From positions 741,352-805,351 of the forward strand of contig NZ_JACVPP010000001.1 of assembly GCF_018881815.1 (NCBI RefSeq): a stretch of 64,000 bases of DNA, read 5' to 3'. Under the pieces are notes generated by a model. The model was not told where the DNA came from and searched no databases. It saw only the letters and a program-made list of their open reading frames with translations. The position numbers and the translations under genes are program-made. This stretch comes from Polynucleobacter sp. MWH-HuK1. Lineage in GTDB: Bacteria > Pseudomonadota > Gammaproteobacteria > Burkholderiales > Burkholderiaceae. Below are positions 29,888 through 38,044 of this stretch, one piece after another (the stretch's first letter is position 1; each line of letters starts with the position of its first letter).

Positions 29888-30668
29888 GCAAAATATACAC
29901 CCTAAAGAATCTTATGCACCATGCCTTAGTATCAATGGCTCATTGGCTACGATTACCTTAAATAGAGCTGCCTCGGCTAATAAGCTCACCCCTGAAGATT
30001 TAGGGGTTTTGCGTAGTCATATTCAGGCTGTCAACACGAATGCTGAAGTGTTGGTATTGGTGCTGCGGGCCGAAGGTAAGTATTTCTGTAGCGGATTTGA
30101 TATTGCAGAGGTGATTAAGAGTAGCCAAATAAAGGGAGTGAGTTTTGGTGAAATGGTAGACGTGCTTGAAGCGTGTAGAGCCGTAACGATCGCTGTAGTC
30201 CAAGGCGGTGTTTATGGCGGCGCTACCGATATGGCTCTAGCTTGCGATTTTCGATTGGGTAGTGAGGCGACTGAGATGTTTATGCCAGCAGCTCGCCTAG
30301 GATTGCATTTCTATCAAAGCGGATTAGAGCGCTATGTAACCCGACTTGGGATTGATACGACTAAAAGATTATTTCTAACAAGTGAAAAGTTAGACGCAAA
30401 ACAAATGCTGGATATTGGGTTTTTAACCTCACTATATTCAGATCAAAAGAGCTTAGATGAAGGGCTCCATAAATTGACCATATCACTAGTTGACAAGGCG
30501 CCAATCGCTCTGTTGGGAATGAAAAATTCAATTAATGCGATTGCTAGAAATAGGGCAGATGCTAAAGCTATTGATGCTCTAGTTCAGCAATCTGTTCAAT
30601 CTGGCGATATTCAAGAAGGGGCTTTGGCATGGCAACAAAAAAGATCACCAAAGTTCACAGGTAAATAA
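29886..30668 (+). CDS. Enoyl-CoA hydratase/isomerase family protein
   Basis: A 260-aa crotonase-fold protein. The first oxyanion-hole segment is RAEGKYFCSGFDIAEVI (about residues 62-78) and the second is VQGGVYGGATDMALACDF (about residues 106-123). The two catalytic glutamates of classical hydratases are not clearly present at their usual places; Tyr and Thr occupy that part of the second motif. The reaction could therefore be isomerisation, hydrolysis or decarboxylation rather than hydration. The start at 29886 (ATG) fits the family; the frame stays open upstream but would run into the regulator. It is followed by Bug and CaiB genes, suggesting CoA-linked breakdown of an imported carboxylate. 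Confidence 0.82.
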   Translation: MQNIHPKESYAPCLSINGSLATITLNRAASANKLTPEDLGVLRSHIQAVNTNAEVLVLVLRAEGKYFCSGFDIAEVIKSSQIKGVSFGEMVDVLEACRAVTIAVVQGGVYGGATDMALACDFRLGSEATEMFMPAARLGLHFYQSGLERYVTRLGIDTTKRLFLTSEKLDAKQMLDIGFLTSLYSDQKSLDEGLHKLTISLVDKAPIALLGMKNSINAIARNRADAKAIDALVQQSVQSGDIQEGALAWQQKRSPKFTGK

Positions 30669-30684
30669 AAATTAGGAGGAGACA

Positions 30685-31650
30685 ATGAAAAAATTGCTTA
30701 TAACAATAGCTTTCATTATTAGCAGCGCACAGCTAGTCTTTGCGCAGGAGTATCCGCAAAAACCCATTACTTTAGTTGTGGGCTTTCCTCCTGGGGGTGG
30801 GGCGGATGCCGTAGCTCGTATAGTGAGCGATAAGCTTTCAAGGGTTTTAGAGCAGCCCATCATCATTAATAACATGCCTGGAGCTGGAACTACCATTGCA
30901 TCCGCTTATGTGGCTAAAGCTGCGCCAGATGGTTACACATTGCTTTTGGCAGGCCCGGGACTATATGGTGCTGACCAGTATCTCTATAAAAGCGCAAAAT
31001 ATGATGGCGTTAAAAACTTTACAGCAATTACCCGTTGGTCTTTGGCGCCTATGATGCTCGCTGCTAATAAAGATGTTCCGGTAAAAAATACTCAAGAATT
31101 AATTGCCTATGCCAAGAAAAATCCTGACAAGGTGACGTATTCATCATCTGGGGTGGGGGTAGTGACCCACCTAGCAGCCCTGGAGTTTGAAAAGGCAACC
31201 AATACAAAACTCATGCATATCCCCTACAAGGGAGGCGCACCTTCGTTGCAAGCACTTGCAGCGGGCGATGTGCAGATTAGCTTTGGCACACCGCCCTCAG
31301 TAATGCCTTTAGCGCAGTCTGGTAGATTAAAAATACTATCAGTGACTACGCAACAGCGCTCACCACTTTTTGCAGATATTCCATCGATGAAGGATGCTGG
31401 GGTCAAAGATTTGGATTTCACATTCTGGTTTGGCTTGTACGGTCCAGCTGGATTACCTACTGATGTATCAAAGAAGTTGTTCGATGCGAGTTTAGTTGCA
31501 TTAAATGACCCTGAGGTTAAGGCAAGGCTTGAGAAATCCGGTAACAATGCGGCCCCATCAAAATCACAGAACGACTTTTTGATGTTATCGATTGGTGAGG
31601 GCAGAAAGAGCAAAGATTTATTAGAGCAGACGGGGGCTAAAGTCGAATGA
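30685..31650 (+). CDS. Bug/TctC-family periplasmic solute-binding protein
   Basis: A 321-aa tripartite-tricarboxylate-type binding protein. It has a signal peptide (KKLLITIAFIISSAQLVFAQ, cleaved near residue 21) and the family start EYPQKPITLVVGFPPGGGAD. The carboxylate-binding loops (AKAAPDGYTLL, YSSSGVGVVTHLAA, HIPYKGGAPSLQALAAG) are all in order. A strong AGGAGG site lies 8 bases before the start. No TctA or TctB membrane gene is present here, so it either lends its ligand to a transporter elsewhere or acts as a sensor. It overlaps the CaiB gene by 4 bp (ATGA). The ligand is probably the acid activated by the neighbouring CoA transferase. Confidence 0.92.
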   Translation: MKKLLITIAFIISSAQLVFAQEYPQKPITLVVGFPPGGGADAVARIVSDKLSRVLEQPIIINNMPGAGTTIASAYVAKAAPDGYTLLLAGPGLYGADQYLYKSAKYDGVKNFTAITRWSLAPMMLAANKDVPVKNTQELIAYAKKNPDKVTYSSSGVGVVTHLAALEFEKATNTKLMHIPYKGGAPSLQALAAGDVQISFGTPPSVMPLAQSGRLKILSVTTQQRSPLFADIPSMKDAGVKDLDFTFWFGLYGPAGLPTDVSKKLFDASLVALNDPEVKARLEKSGNNAAPSKSQNDFLMLSIGEGRKSKDLLEQTGAKVE

Positions 31651-32813
31651 GTAATTCAAATGTGGCAAAACTTGGTCCTTTAAGTGGAATCACTGTAGTT
31701 GATTTAACTAGGGTATTGGCGGGACCTTATTGCACATTGCTAATGGCAGATCTTGGCGCTCGCGTCATTAAGGTGGAGCAGCCTAATATTGGCGATGACT
31801 CGCGTCAAATAGGACCATTCATAGATGGTGAGTCTGCCTATTTCATGTCGATTAATCGCAATAAAGAATCCATCGCATTAGATTTAAAAGCTGAGGCTGA
31901 TAAGAAGATATTTGAATCTCTATTGGAGACTGCTGACGTATTGGTAGAAAACTTTCGTCCAGGCACTATGGAGAAGTTGGGCTATAGCTGGGAGGTATTG
32001 CATCAACGTTACCCCAAATTGGTCTTTACTTCAGTCTCAGGCTTTGGGCAAACTGGCCCATATAGCAAAAGGCCTGCATATGATATGGTGGTACAAGCCA
32101 TGGGCGGCATTATGAGTTTGACAGGACAACCTGGCGGTCCTCCAACCCGAGTGGGTGTTTCAATTGGAGATCTTGGAGCTGGTTTATATGCCATGATTGG
32201 TACACAGGCTGCACTATTACAAAGAGAGCGAACGGGCATGGGTGAGCAAGTTGACGTGGCTATGCTCGATTGCCAAGTCGCATTGCTTGAAAACTCCATT
32301 GCTCGTTATGAAGTAGATAAGCGTATTCCTGAGCCCATTGGTTCACGTCATCCTTCAATTACCCCCTTTGATGTTTTTAAGGCAAAAGATGGCTGGATGG
32401 TGGTGGCAGCAGGCAATGACATGTTGTTTCAACGCTTGTGCAATATTTTGAATCTACCTAACTTAAAAACAGATGAGAGATTTTCTACAAACCCATTGCG
32501 ATGCGAGCATCATGATCAGTTAAAAGTAGAACTTGAAAAACGCCTCCAAGAGGAAGCTTGTAAGCACTGGATTGACTTATTAATGGAAAATAATATTCCA
32601 ACGGGTGAATATAATAATTTGGCCCAAGTTTTGGAAAGTCCCCAAATACACGAGCGTGAGATGTTATTGGATGTTTTTTCTGCAAATGGCAGTAAGTTAA
32701 CAGTGGCGGGTAACCCTATTCATATTGGGTCATTTGTTTCTAAGGTAGATAGAAATCCCCCGGCATTGGATCAAGATAGACATGAAATAATGAAGGAATT
32801 GAATTTGGACTGA
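31647..32813 (+). CDS. CaiB/BaiF (class III) CoA-transferase
   Basis: A 388-aa family III CoA transferase, moving CoA between a thioester and a free acid. The N-terminus GPLSGITVVDLTRVLAGPYC and the following VIKVEQPNIGDDSR are diagnostic. The catalytic Asp should be in the AYDMVVQAMGGIMSLTGQPG segment near residue 150. No separate partner is needed, as the family forms interlocked homodimers. It is coupled to the Bug gene upstream and ends module 1. About 48 bp after its stop lies a tRNA-Ile 3' remnant. The substrate is unknown; formyl-CoA, succinyl-CoA or mesaconyl-type donors are all possible. Confidence 0.9.
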   Translation: MSNSNVAKLGPLSGITVVDLTRVLAGPYCTLLMADLGARVIKVEQPNIGDDSRQIGPFIDGESAYFMSINRNKESIALDLKAEADKKIFESLLETADVLVENFRPGTMEKLGYSWEVLHQRYPKLVFTSVSGFGQTGPYSKRPAYDMVVQAMGGIMSLTGQPGGPPTRVGVSIGDLGAGLYAMIGTQAALLQRERTGMGEQVDVAMLDCQVALLENSIARYEVDKRIPEPIGSRHPSITPFDVFKAKDGWMVVAAGNDMLFQRLCNILNLPNLKTDERFSTNPLRCEHHDQLKVELEKRLQEEACKHWIDLLMENNIPTGEYNNLAQVLESPQIHEREMLLDVFSANGSKLTVAGNPIHIGSFVSKVDRNPPALDQDRHEIMKELNLD

Positions 32814-32860
32814 TGTGCATTTGGATGGGTGAGCCTCAATTGGGTATCCTAGAGACATAC

Positions 32861-32882
32861 TCAAGTCCTAGTGGGCCCACCA
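32861..32882 (+). pseudogene. 3' remnant of tRNA-Ile(CAU)
   Basis: Twenty-two bases matching the T-loop to CCA end of the complete tRNA (TCAAGTCCT-A-GTGGGCCCACCA) with one change, G to A. The remainder of the tRNA is absent. It is followed by the tRNA terminator hairpin and a palindrome, exactly as after copy 1, so it marks an old module junction whose left part has been deleted. Confidence 0.85.
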
Positions 32883-32890
32883 GAATAACA

Positions 32891-32925
32891 AACCCTCATC
32901 AGCAATGGTGGGGTTTTTGTCTTTT
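32891..32925 (+). terminator. Terminator after the tRNA remnant
   Basis: Stem AACCCTCATC / GGTGGGGTTT with a T-rich tail, nearly identical to the hairpin after tRNA copy 1. Retained although the tRNA itself is reduced to its last 22 nt. Confidence 0.8.
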
Positions 32926-32928
32926 AAG

Positions 32929-32945
32929 CGTTACTTAAAGTAGCG
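32929..32945. repeat. Island palindrome copy 2
   Basis: CGTTACTT-A-AAGTAGCG, one mismatch in the right arm. It overlaps the 3' end of the HTH remnant gene, whose last codons (Arg-Tyr-Phe-Lys-stop) are read from the palindrome. Confidence 0.8.
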
Positions 32946-33200
32946 GCATTCATCAAATAAGTCCTTGATTTTTGCCTCCTGATACCTTAGTGCTAACTGA
33001 AGTAAAGTTGCCGTCCTGTTAACTTTCAACTTATCCATGAGGTTCGCTCTATGCGCTTCTAGGGCCTTAACGGAAATGCCGAAGTCTGAGCCAATCACTT
33101 TATTAATTCTGTCGGCACAAATATGATTTAAAACATCGATCTCTCTGCGGATTAAAAGTTGATTGTGTTGATTGATCTGATTGAGGATGGTGGTTCCCAT
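32931..33200 (-). pseudogene. Truncated LuxR/FixJ-type HTH domain
   Basis: An 89-aa ORF that is little more than a LuxR DNA-binding domain: LLIRREIDVLNHICADRINKV, then VKALEAHRANLMDKLKVNRTATLLQLALR. The second part closely matches the C-terminus of the full FixJ-type regulator at 39870-40514 (VEAHRANLMDKLQVNRPTTLL). The receiver domain is missing, and the 3' end runs into an island palindrome. It is most likely a remnant of a response regulator left by recombination. A free-standing small HTH protein remains possible, because the start is ATG and the frame is clean. Confidence 0.65.
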
Positions 33201-33215
33201 GTTCTATTTTTAAAA

Positions 33216-34001
33216 TTAATTCTCAGATCCATTTCGTTGCTCAAATTGTCTAATGGCATTAAGCAGATAAGGGGCAAACCGTTCAGCATACTCTGCACCA
33301 CTCCATTCTGTAGCTACGCCAGAGACATGTAATGCGCCCAATGCTCGACCATCCGCGCTAAGAACGGCTGCGCCTAATGCAACTTCGTCAAATATGAATT
33401 CATTATAGACAAGCCCATACCCTCTTTTGCGGGTTAATTTGATTTCACTTTGAATTTTTGAAGGGGAGGTCATAGTGAAAGTTGTCCATGGCTTAATAAT
33501 TGCTGTAGACATATAGCTTGCCCACTCATCTTCATCAAAGTGTGACAGCACAGCTCTTCCACCTGCGGTGCAAAATAATGGTACACGTCGACCAATTAAA
33601 GATGCATGGTATTGATTGTTATTTGTTTGATGGCGCATAACATGAACTAAATGATTGTCGTCAAGTAGTGATAGGCTGATTTTTTCGCCGGTAGTACGCG
33701 ATAGATCCAACATAATCGGATTGAGCGACTCGACTAAAGTATTGCTGCGTAAAAAATGAAATGTTAAGTCCAGCACCTGTTTGCCAAGCTTGTAGCGTCT
33801 TGTAGTCTGGTTTTGTTCTATATACCCCTCAGCACAAAGCGTAAATAGGTATCTCTGTGCAGTGCTTTTATCAAAATCACTATGCTCTACAACCTCTTTG
33901 AGGCTGAGCTCTTCCCCGCCCGCTTTAAAGCAATTGAGGACTGTAAAAACCTTGCCTACTGAGCCGACGTAAAGCGCATTGTGTTTTATTGTATTTTTCA
34001 T
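33216..34001 (-). CDS. IclR-family transcriptional regulator
   Basis: A 261-aa regulator with an N-terminal winged helix (VGSVGKVFTVLNCFKAGGEEL, residues about 9-30; then FDKSTAQRYLFTLCAEGYIE) and a C-terminal IclR ligand domain (about 80-255) including CTAGGRAVLSHF. The start at 34001 (ATG) is preceded by GGAA at 5 bases; an upstream in-frame TTG at 34049 would add 16 atypical residues. It is divergent from the M20 peptidase gene. The space between contains a perfect palindrome AAAGTATTG-N5-CAATACTTT, which is its likely operator. Ligands of this family are usually small aromatic or aliphatic acids. Confidence 0.88.
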   Translation of the reverse strand: MKNTIKHNALYVGSVGKVFTVLNCFKAGGEELSLKEVVEHSDFDKSTAQRYLFTLCAEGYIEQNQTTRRYKLGKQVLDLTFHFLRSNTLVESLNPIMLDLSRTTGEKISLSLLDDNHLVHVMRHQTNNNQYHASLIGRRVPLFCTAGGRAVLSHFDEDEWASYMSTAIIKPWTTFTMTSPSKIQSEIKLTRKRGYGLVYNEFIFDEVALGAAVLSADGRALGALHVSGVATEWSGAEYAERFAPYLLNAIRQFEQRNGSEN

Positions 34002-34032
34002 TTTTTCCGTATAAAATATTTCTATATAATAT

Positions 34033-34055
34033 AAAGTATTGTATTTCAATACTTT
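34033..34055. promoter_or_regulatory. Candidate IclR operator
   Basis: Perfect inverted repeat AAAGTATTG / CAATACTTT with 5-bp spacer between the divergent IclR and M20 peptidase genes. A TATAAT box (34025-34030) on the plus strand lies just before it, so binding would cover the peptidase transcription start. Confidence 0.55.
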
Positions 34056-34077
34056 TAGTTTAGAAAAGGGTTTTTCT

Positions 34078-35241
34078 TTGAGTACTCAATTACCAGCAAG
34101 TCAGTGGCTTAAAAATCAACATGACAATATGTTGAAGTTGCTTGAAGAAATCGTAAATATCGATTCGAACAGCTACGATAAGCAGGGCGTTTCACGTGTA
34201 TTTCGTTGCCTAGAAGTGTTTTTTAATCATCACGGGTTGGTGACTAAATCACATTGTTTAAAGGATGTTGAGGTTGCGATTACGGTTGAGGTAGAGCCAA
34301 AGAGCAAAATATCTGGTTCAGTTCTACTCATGGGGCACTGTGACACGGTATTCCCGTTGGGTGAAGCAGCTCGTCGCCCATTCAAAATCCAAGATAACCG
34401 TGCCTATGGTCCTGGAGTAGCTGATATGAAGGCGGGAATTGTGATGAATGCATTCATATTGGTAGCAATCGCTCAAAGCAAAGAGCCCTTTCCCGAGGTT
34501 GCGGGACTTTTTACTTGTGACGAAGAAATTGGATCTCCCTTGAGTAAAGAGATTATTGCGAGGGTTGCGAGGGATAAGCAATTTGTATTTAATTCCGAGC
34601 CTGGGCGCCCAAATGGTAATGTTGTGACGGGCAGAAAAGGCGGCGTATTCATTGAGATGGATATTCAGGGTAAAGCGGCTCATTCTGGCGCAAATTTTGC
34701 AGATGGAATTAGCGCCATTTCTGAATTGGCCCACAAAGTAATCGAACTCGATAAGTTAACCGATATCGATGCGGGCGTCACGGTTAACGTAGGTCTGGTT
34801 TCTGGGGGAATGTCGGTAAACACATCAGCCCCATCATCTAAAGCCTCAATCGATCTCAGAATCCGTGATCTAGAGCAGCGTGAATCAATGGTGAACAAAA
34901 TTCGCTGTATCTGCAATAAATCATTTATTTCGGGAGCGTTAGCAAAAATGGATGTCATCGGTGAATTTCAGCCATTTATACCCACTCTACAATCAAAAAA
35001 GCTATTTGAGTTGTATCAATCAACGCTTGCAGATATGGGATACACAACAGGCGAGGAGTTTAGTGGTGGCTGTGCAGATTCTGGCGTCACCTCGAATATT
35101 GGCGCCATTACTCTTTGCGCGACTGGGCCTGTAGGTGGCAAATTTCATACTGTAGAAGAATATTGTGAAATCGATACTATCGTACCGAGAGCGCAGGGAT
35201 TAATAGGCACGATCCAAAATCTTGGAAATCAAGATTGGTAA
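34078..35241 (+). CDS. M20-family metallopeptidase (carboxypeptidase G2-like)
   Basis: A 387-aa zinc hydrolase of the M20/ArgE/CPG2 family. Metal ligands and catalytic residues appear in order: LLMGHCDTVFP (His and Asp), GPGVADMKAGIV (bridging Asp), TCDEEIGSPLS (catalytic Glu-Glu), FNSEPGRPNG (Glu) and GGKFHTVEEYCEID (final His). A dimerisation lid domain with KAAHSGANFADGISAI lies between. No signal peptide is evident, so it is probably cytoplasmic. It probably cleaves an N-acyl or glutamyl amino acid. I choose a TTG start at 34078, preceded by AAAGGG at 7 bases; another TTG at 34039 lies inside the operator. It is followed by a Bug gene. Confidence 0.87.
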   Translation: MSTQLPASQWLKNQHDNMLKLLEEIVNIDSNSYDKQGVSRVFRCLEVFFNHHGLVTKSHCLKDVEVAITVEVEPKSKISGSVLLMGHCDTVFPLGEAARRPFKIQDNRAYGPGVADMKAGIVMNAFILVAIAQSKEPFPEVAGLFTCDEEIGSPLSKEIIARVARDKQFVFNSEPGRPNGNVVTGRKGGVFIEMDIQGKAAHSGANFADGISAISELAHKVIELDKLTDIDAGVTVNVGLVSGGMSVNTSAPSSKASIDLRIRDLEQRESMVNKIRCICNKSFISGALAKMDVIGEFQPFIPTLQSKKLFELYQSTLADMGYTTGEEFSGGCADSGVTSNIGAITLCATGPVGGKFHTVEEYCEIDTIVPRAQGLIGTIQNLGNQDW

Positions 35242-35275
35242 CGTGTGACAAAAATACATTACTTAAGGGTATCCA

Positions 35276-36280
35276 ATGAAAAACTCATTAATTAAATCAC
35301 GCAGATCTTTTATTTTGGCAGGTCTGGCAATAACTTTAATTCCATGGATGGACTTAGCGCATGCTGCAGGTTACCCATCCGGCCCAATTACTATGATGGT
35401 TCCGTACCCTGCTGGTGGAGCAAGTGATGTCAGTGCCCGTATTTTGAGTAATCCAATTGGTAAAGAGTTAGGCGCAACGGTCATTGTCGAAAATCTAGGG
35501 GGTGCAACAGGCACCATAGCTGCATCAAAAGTTCTTAATGCTAAAGCAGATGGAAGCATTATTTTTCAAGGTACGCAAAATGAGTTAATCATTCCGCCTC
35601 TAACTAATCGAGCAGTAACTTATCAGCCCGATGCATTTGAGCTTACTCAGCCTTCAACAATTACGCAGCTTGTGTTATTAGTACGCAATGATTTACCAGC
35701 AAAAACAATTCAAGATTTTTTTAAGCTCGCAAGAAAAAGTACGTCAACACCATTGACGTATGGAACGGTAGGAGTCGGTTCACTTTACCATCTCATGACT
35801 GAATATATGGGGAAAATTATGAAAATACCGTTTTCACATATTCCTTATAAAGGCGCTACACCAGTGGTGCAAGACCTCTCCGGTGGACAGATTGACTTTG
35901 CAATTATGCCCTTTCAGTCATCCATGCTGGATATGATTAAGTCAGGTCGTTATAGAGCATTAGCAGTTTTTACTAAGAATAGGCCACCTTTGTTGGCGCA
36001 AATACCTAGCATCACAGAAATTCCAGAGTTAGCAAAATTTGAATATGTTAGTTCAGCTGGCTATTATGTTAAAAAAGGCACACCCCTTGAAATTAAGGCC
36101 GCCCTAAATCAGGCAATAGGTAAGGCGCTACAAGATCCAGCTGTGATATCAAAACTTGAGGCAGACGGACGTAATATTCCAAAGCGTATGAGCCTTGCAG
36201 AGGCAGCCGCTGTATATGAGACTGAAATTGCGAAATATAGAGAAATGATTCGTATAACTGGTTATGTACAAAGCGACTAA
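35276..36280 (+). CDS. Bug/TctC-family periplasmic solute-binding protein
   Basis: A 334-aa binding protein. The N-terminus KSRRSFILAGLAITLIPWM has a paired arginine, so export may go through Tat as well as Sec; cleavage is likely after LAHAA near residue 31. Family landmarks are YPSGPITMMVPYPAGGASDVSA, the binding loop HIPYKGATPVVQDLSGGQ and the C-terminal lobe. As with the other four Bug proteins in the window, no TctAB membrane subunits are nearby. It lies 34 bp after the M20 peptidase gene and probably shares its IclR-controlled promoter, suggesting that its ligand is the peptidase substrate or product. Confidence 0.9.
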   Translation: MKNSLIKSRRSFILAGLAITLIPWMDLAHAAGYPSGPITMMVPYPAGGASDVSARILSNPIGKELGATVIVENLGGATGTIAASKVLNAKADGSIIFQGTQNELIIPPLTNRAVTYQPDAFELTQPSTITQLVLLVRNDLPAKTIQDFFKLARKSTSTPLTYGTVGVGSLYHLMTEYMGKIMKIPFSHIPYKGATPVVQDLSGGQIDFAIMPFQSSMLDMIKSGRYRALAVFTKNRPPLLAQIPSITEIPELAKFEYVSSAGYYVKKGTPLEIKAALNQAIGKALQDPAVISKLEADGRNIPKRMSLAEAAAVYETEIAKYREMIRITGYVQSD

Positions 36281-36506
36281 TGCTCTTTCATTGAGTCATA
36301 AAAATTCATATCTGTGGTGCAAGGGGTGTGTAAGACGACCCTGTGTATCCTGATAATGCAATTAGTTGCTATGGTCAGACTGAGTGAGTTTTCAAATTTA
36401 CGCATCAAAGACTGGTGGTAAGTCATAGCAATTACTAAAAAGCGATAAGCAAACCTTAAAGACATAGCATTTGAAGGTATAGTATTGTAAGTAACAAAAA
36501 GTAATT
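36281..36506. other. Intergenic, no gene seen
   Basis: About 225 bp between the Bug gene and the glycine riboswitch. No ORF or RNA was recognised. It is A/T-rich and should contain the promoter for the riboswitch-dadA transcript, but no convincing hexamer pair was found. Confidence 0.5.
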
Positions 36507-36695
36507 AAATCATTCTCGGGAGAGATTGCTTTTACAGCAACGCCGAAGGAGCAACCGCCCCGGAAACTCTCAGGCAAAAGAACCGAAATGATTTTTAAAC
36601 TCTGAAGAGATATTGGGTATTCGTCACCCGATAACACCGAAGGAGCAAGCAAATATTGAATATTTGCGAATCTCTCAGGTCCAGAACAGAGGGGG
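36507..36695 (+). promoter_or_regulatory. Tandem glycine riboswitch
   Basis: Two consecutive glycine aptamers. The first (36507-36594) is closed by AAATCATT / AATGATTT and contains CGGGAGAGATTGC, GCCGAAGGAGCAA and CTCTCAGGCAAAAGAACCG. The second (36600-36691) is closed by CTCTG / CAGAG and contains CACCGAAGGAGCAAGC and GAATCTCTCAGGTCCAGAACAGAG. These are the conserved glycine-aptamer boxes. The downstream GGGGGCCCC could be part of the expression platform. It controls the DadA-type gene 52 bp further on, most likely turning it on when glycine is plentiful. Confidence 0.95.
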
Positions 36696-36746
36696 CCCCT
36701 TGAGCATTTGCAATGGGTAACCCTTGACGTTTTTTGGACTTTAAAA

Positions 36747-38006
36747 ATGAAATCATTTGTAATTATTGGTGGCGGCATCACTGGTGTGACTACTGCTTAT
36801 GTTTTGGCTAAGCGTGGCTATGATGTCACTCTCATTGAGCGTCATCGTTATGCTGGAATGGAAACATCCTTTGCCAATGGTGGTCAGCTTTCCGCATCAA
36901 ATGCAGAGGTCTGGAATCATTGGTCAACAATCATGAAGGGCATGAAGTGGGTATTTAAAAAGGATGCTCCTTTATTGATTAACTTAAAGCCTGACTGGCA
37001 TAAGCTTTCATGGTTTGCAGAGTTCATTGCATCCATTCCGAATTACAAGAGTAATACCGTTAAAACTGCGCATATGGCAATTGAAGCCAGAAAGCATCTA
37101 TTTGCTTGGGCAAAGCAAGAGGGTATTGATTTTGATTTAAAGCGTGAAGGTATCTTGCATATCTATCGTGATCAGGCGGGCTTTGAGCATGCAGGCAAAG
37201 TCTCTAAGATGCTTGCTGAAGGCGGGCTAGGGCGTACTGCCGTTACACCTCAAGAAATGAAAGAAATCGAACCTACTCTAGCCGGTAAATATTATGGTGG
37301 TTATTACACTGAGAGTGATTCGACTGGAGATATTCATAAATTTACTTTTGGCTTATCTGAAGCTGCAGCTAATTTGGGTGTTAAAACCATTTATGAGCAT
37401 GAAGTTCTTTCCGTTCAGTCTGATGGAAATCGTGTGAACTTAACGCTAAGCAAAGATGGGCAAGCTAGCCAGCTCGTTTTTGATAATGTCGTAGTTTGTG
37501 CTGGTGTTGGTAGTCGTGACCTTGCTTCTCAGTTGGGTGATCGCGTTAATGTCTACCCAGTTAAAGGCTATTCAATTACTGTCAATTTGAACGACAAAGC
37601 GAGCCAAGAGGGCGCTCCTAATGTCAGCCTTTTAGATGATGAAACCAAGCTAGTTACCAGTCGTCTTGGTGTAGATCGATTCCGCGTTGCTGGTACGGCA
37701 GAGTTCAATGGCATCAATCGTGATATCCGTTCTGATCGTATCAAGCCCTTGGTGGATTGGGTTAATCAGTGCTTCCCAGAAGTCAGTACACGCTCGGTTG
37801 TTCCATGGGCAGGCTTACGTCCGATGATGCCAACTATGATGCCAAAAGTTGGTAGGGGTAGTAAGCCTAATGTGTATTACAACACCGGCCATGGCCATTT
37901 GGGTTGGACCTTGTCTGCGTGTACCGCTGAAATGATCGGTGATGTTATTCAGTACGGAGAGCAAACCCTAAAGACTGGGACTGAGCCAAGCTTAAAGTTT
38001 TCTTAA
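36747..38006 (+). CDS. dadA: D-amino acid dehydrogenase (DadA-type flavoprotein)
   Basis: A 419-aa FAD enzyme of the DadA family, oxidising D-amino acids or glycine to the keto acid and ammonia at the inner face of the membrane. The FAD-binding GGGITGVTTAYVLAKRGYDVTLIE starts at residue 7. ETSFANGGQLSASNAEVW (about residue 45) and the C-terminal GRGSKPNVYYNTGHGHLGWTL are strong DadA signatures. The start at 36747 sits at the beginning of the fold. The tandem glycine riboswitch upstream indicates that glycine is a substrate or signal. It is monocistronic and followed by a long palindrome that could help end transcription. Confidence 0.93.
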   Translation: MKSFVIIGGGITGVTTAYVLAKRGYDVTLIERHRYAGMETSFANGGQLSASNAEVWNHWSTIMKGMKWVFKKDAPLLINLKPDWHKLSWFAEFIASIPNYKSNTVKTAHMAIEARKHLFAWAKQEGIDFDLKREGILHIYRDQAGFEHAGKVSKMLAEGGLGRTAVTPQEMKEIEPTLAGKYYGGYYTESDSTGDIHKFTFGLSEAAANLGVKTIYEHEVLSVQSDGNRVNLTLSKDGQASQLVFDNVVVCAGVGSRDLASQLGDRVNVYPVKGYSITVNLNDKASQEGAPNVSLLDDETKLVTSRLGVDRFRVAGTAEFNGINRDIRSDRIKPLVDWVNQCFPEVSTRSVVPWAGLRPMMPTMMPKVGRGSKPNVYYNTGHGHLGWTLSACTAEMIGDVIQYGEQTLKTGTEPSLKFS

Positions 38007-38013
38007 TTGAGTC

Positions 38014-38044
38014 TAATAAGCGTTACTTAAAGTAACGCTTATTA
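38014..38044. repeat. Island palindrome copy 3 (longest)
   Basis: Perfect 15-bp arms (TAATAAGCGTTACTT and its complement) around one base, 31 bp in all. It lies 8 bp after the dadA stop and begins junction C. Confidence 0.9.

Noticed and set aside
38014-38044. Palindromes as simple terminators
   Set aside because: The stems are A/T-rich at the centre and lack a following T-run. Copies occur inside an ORF and upstream of genes as well as after them.
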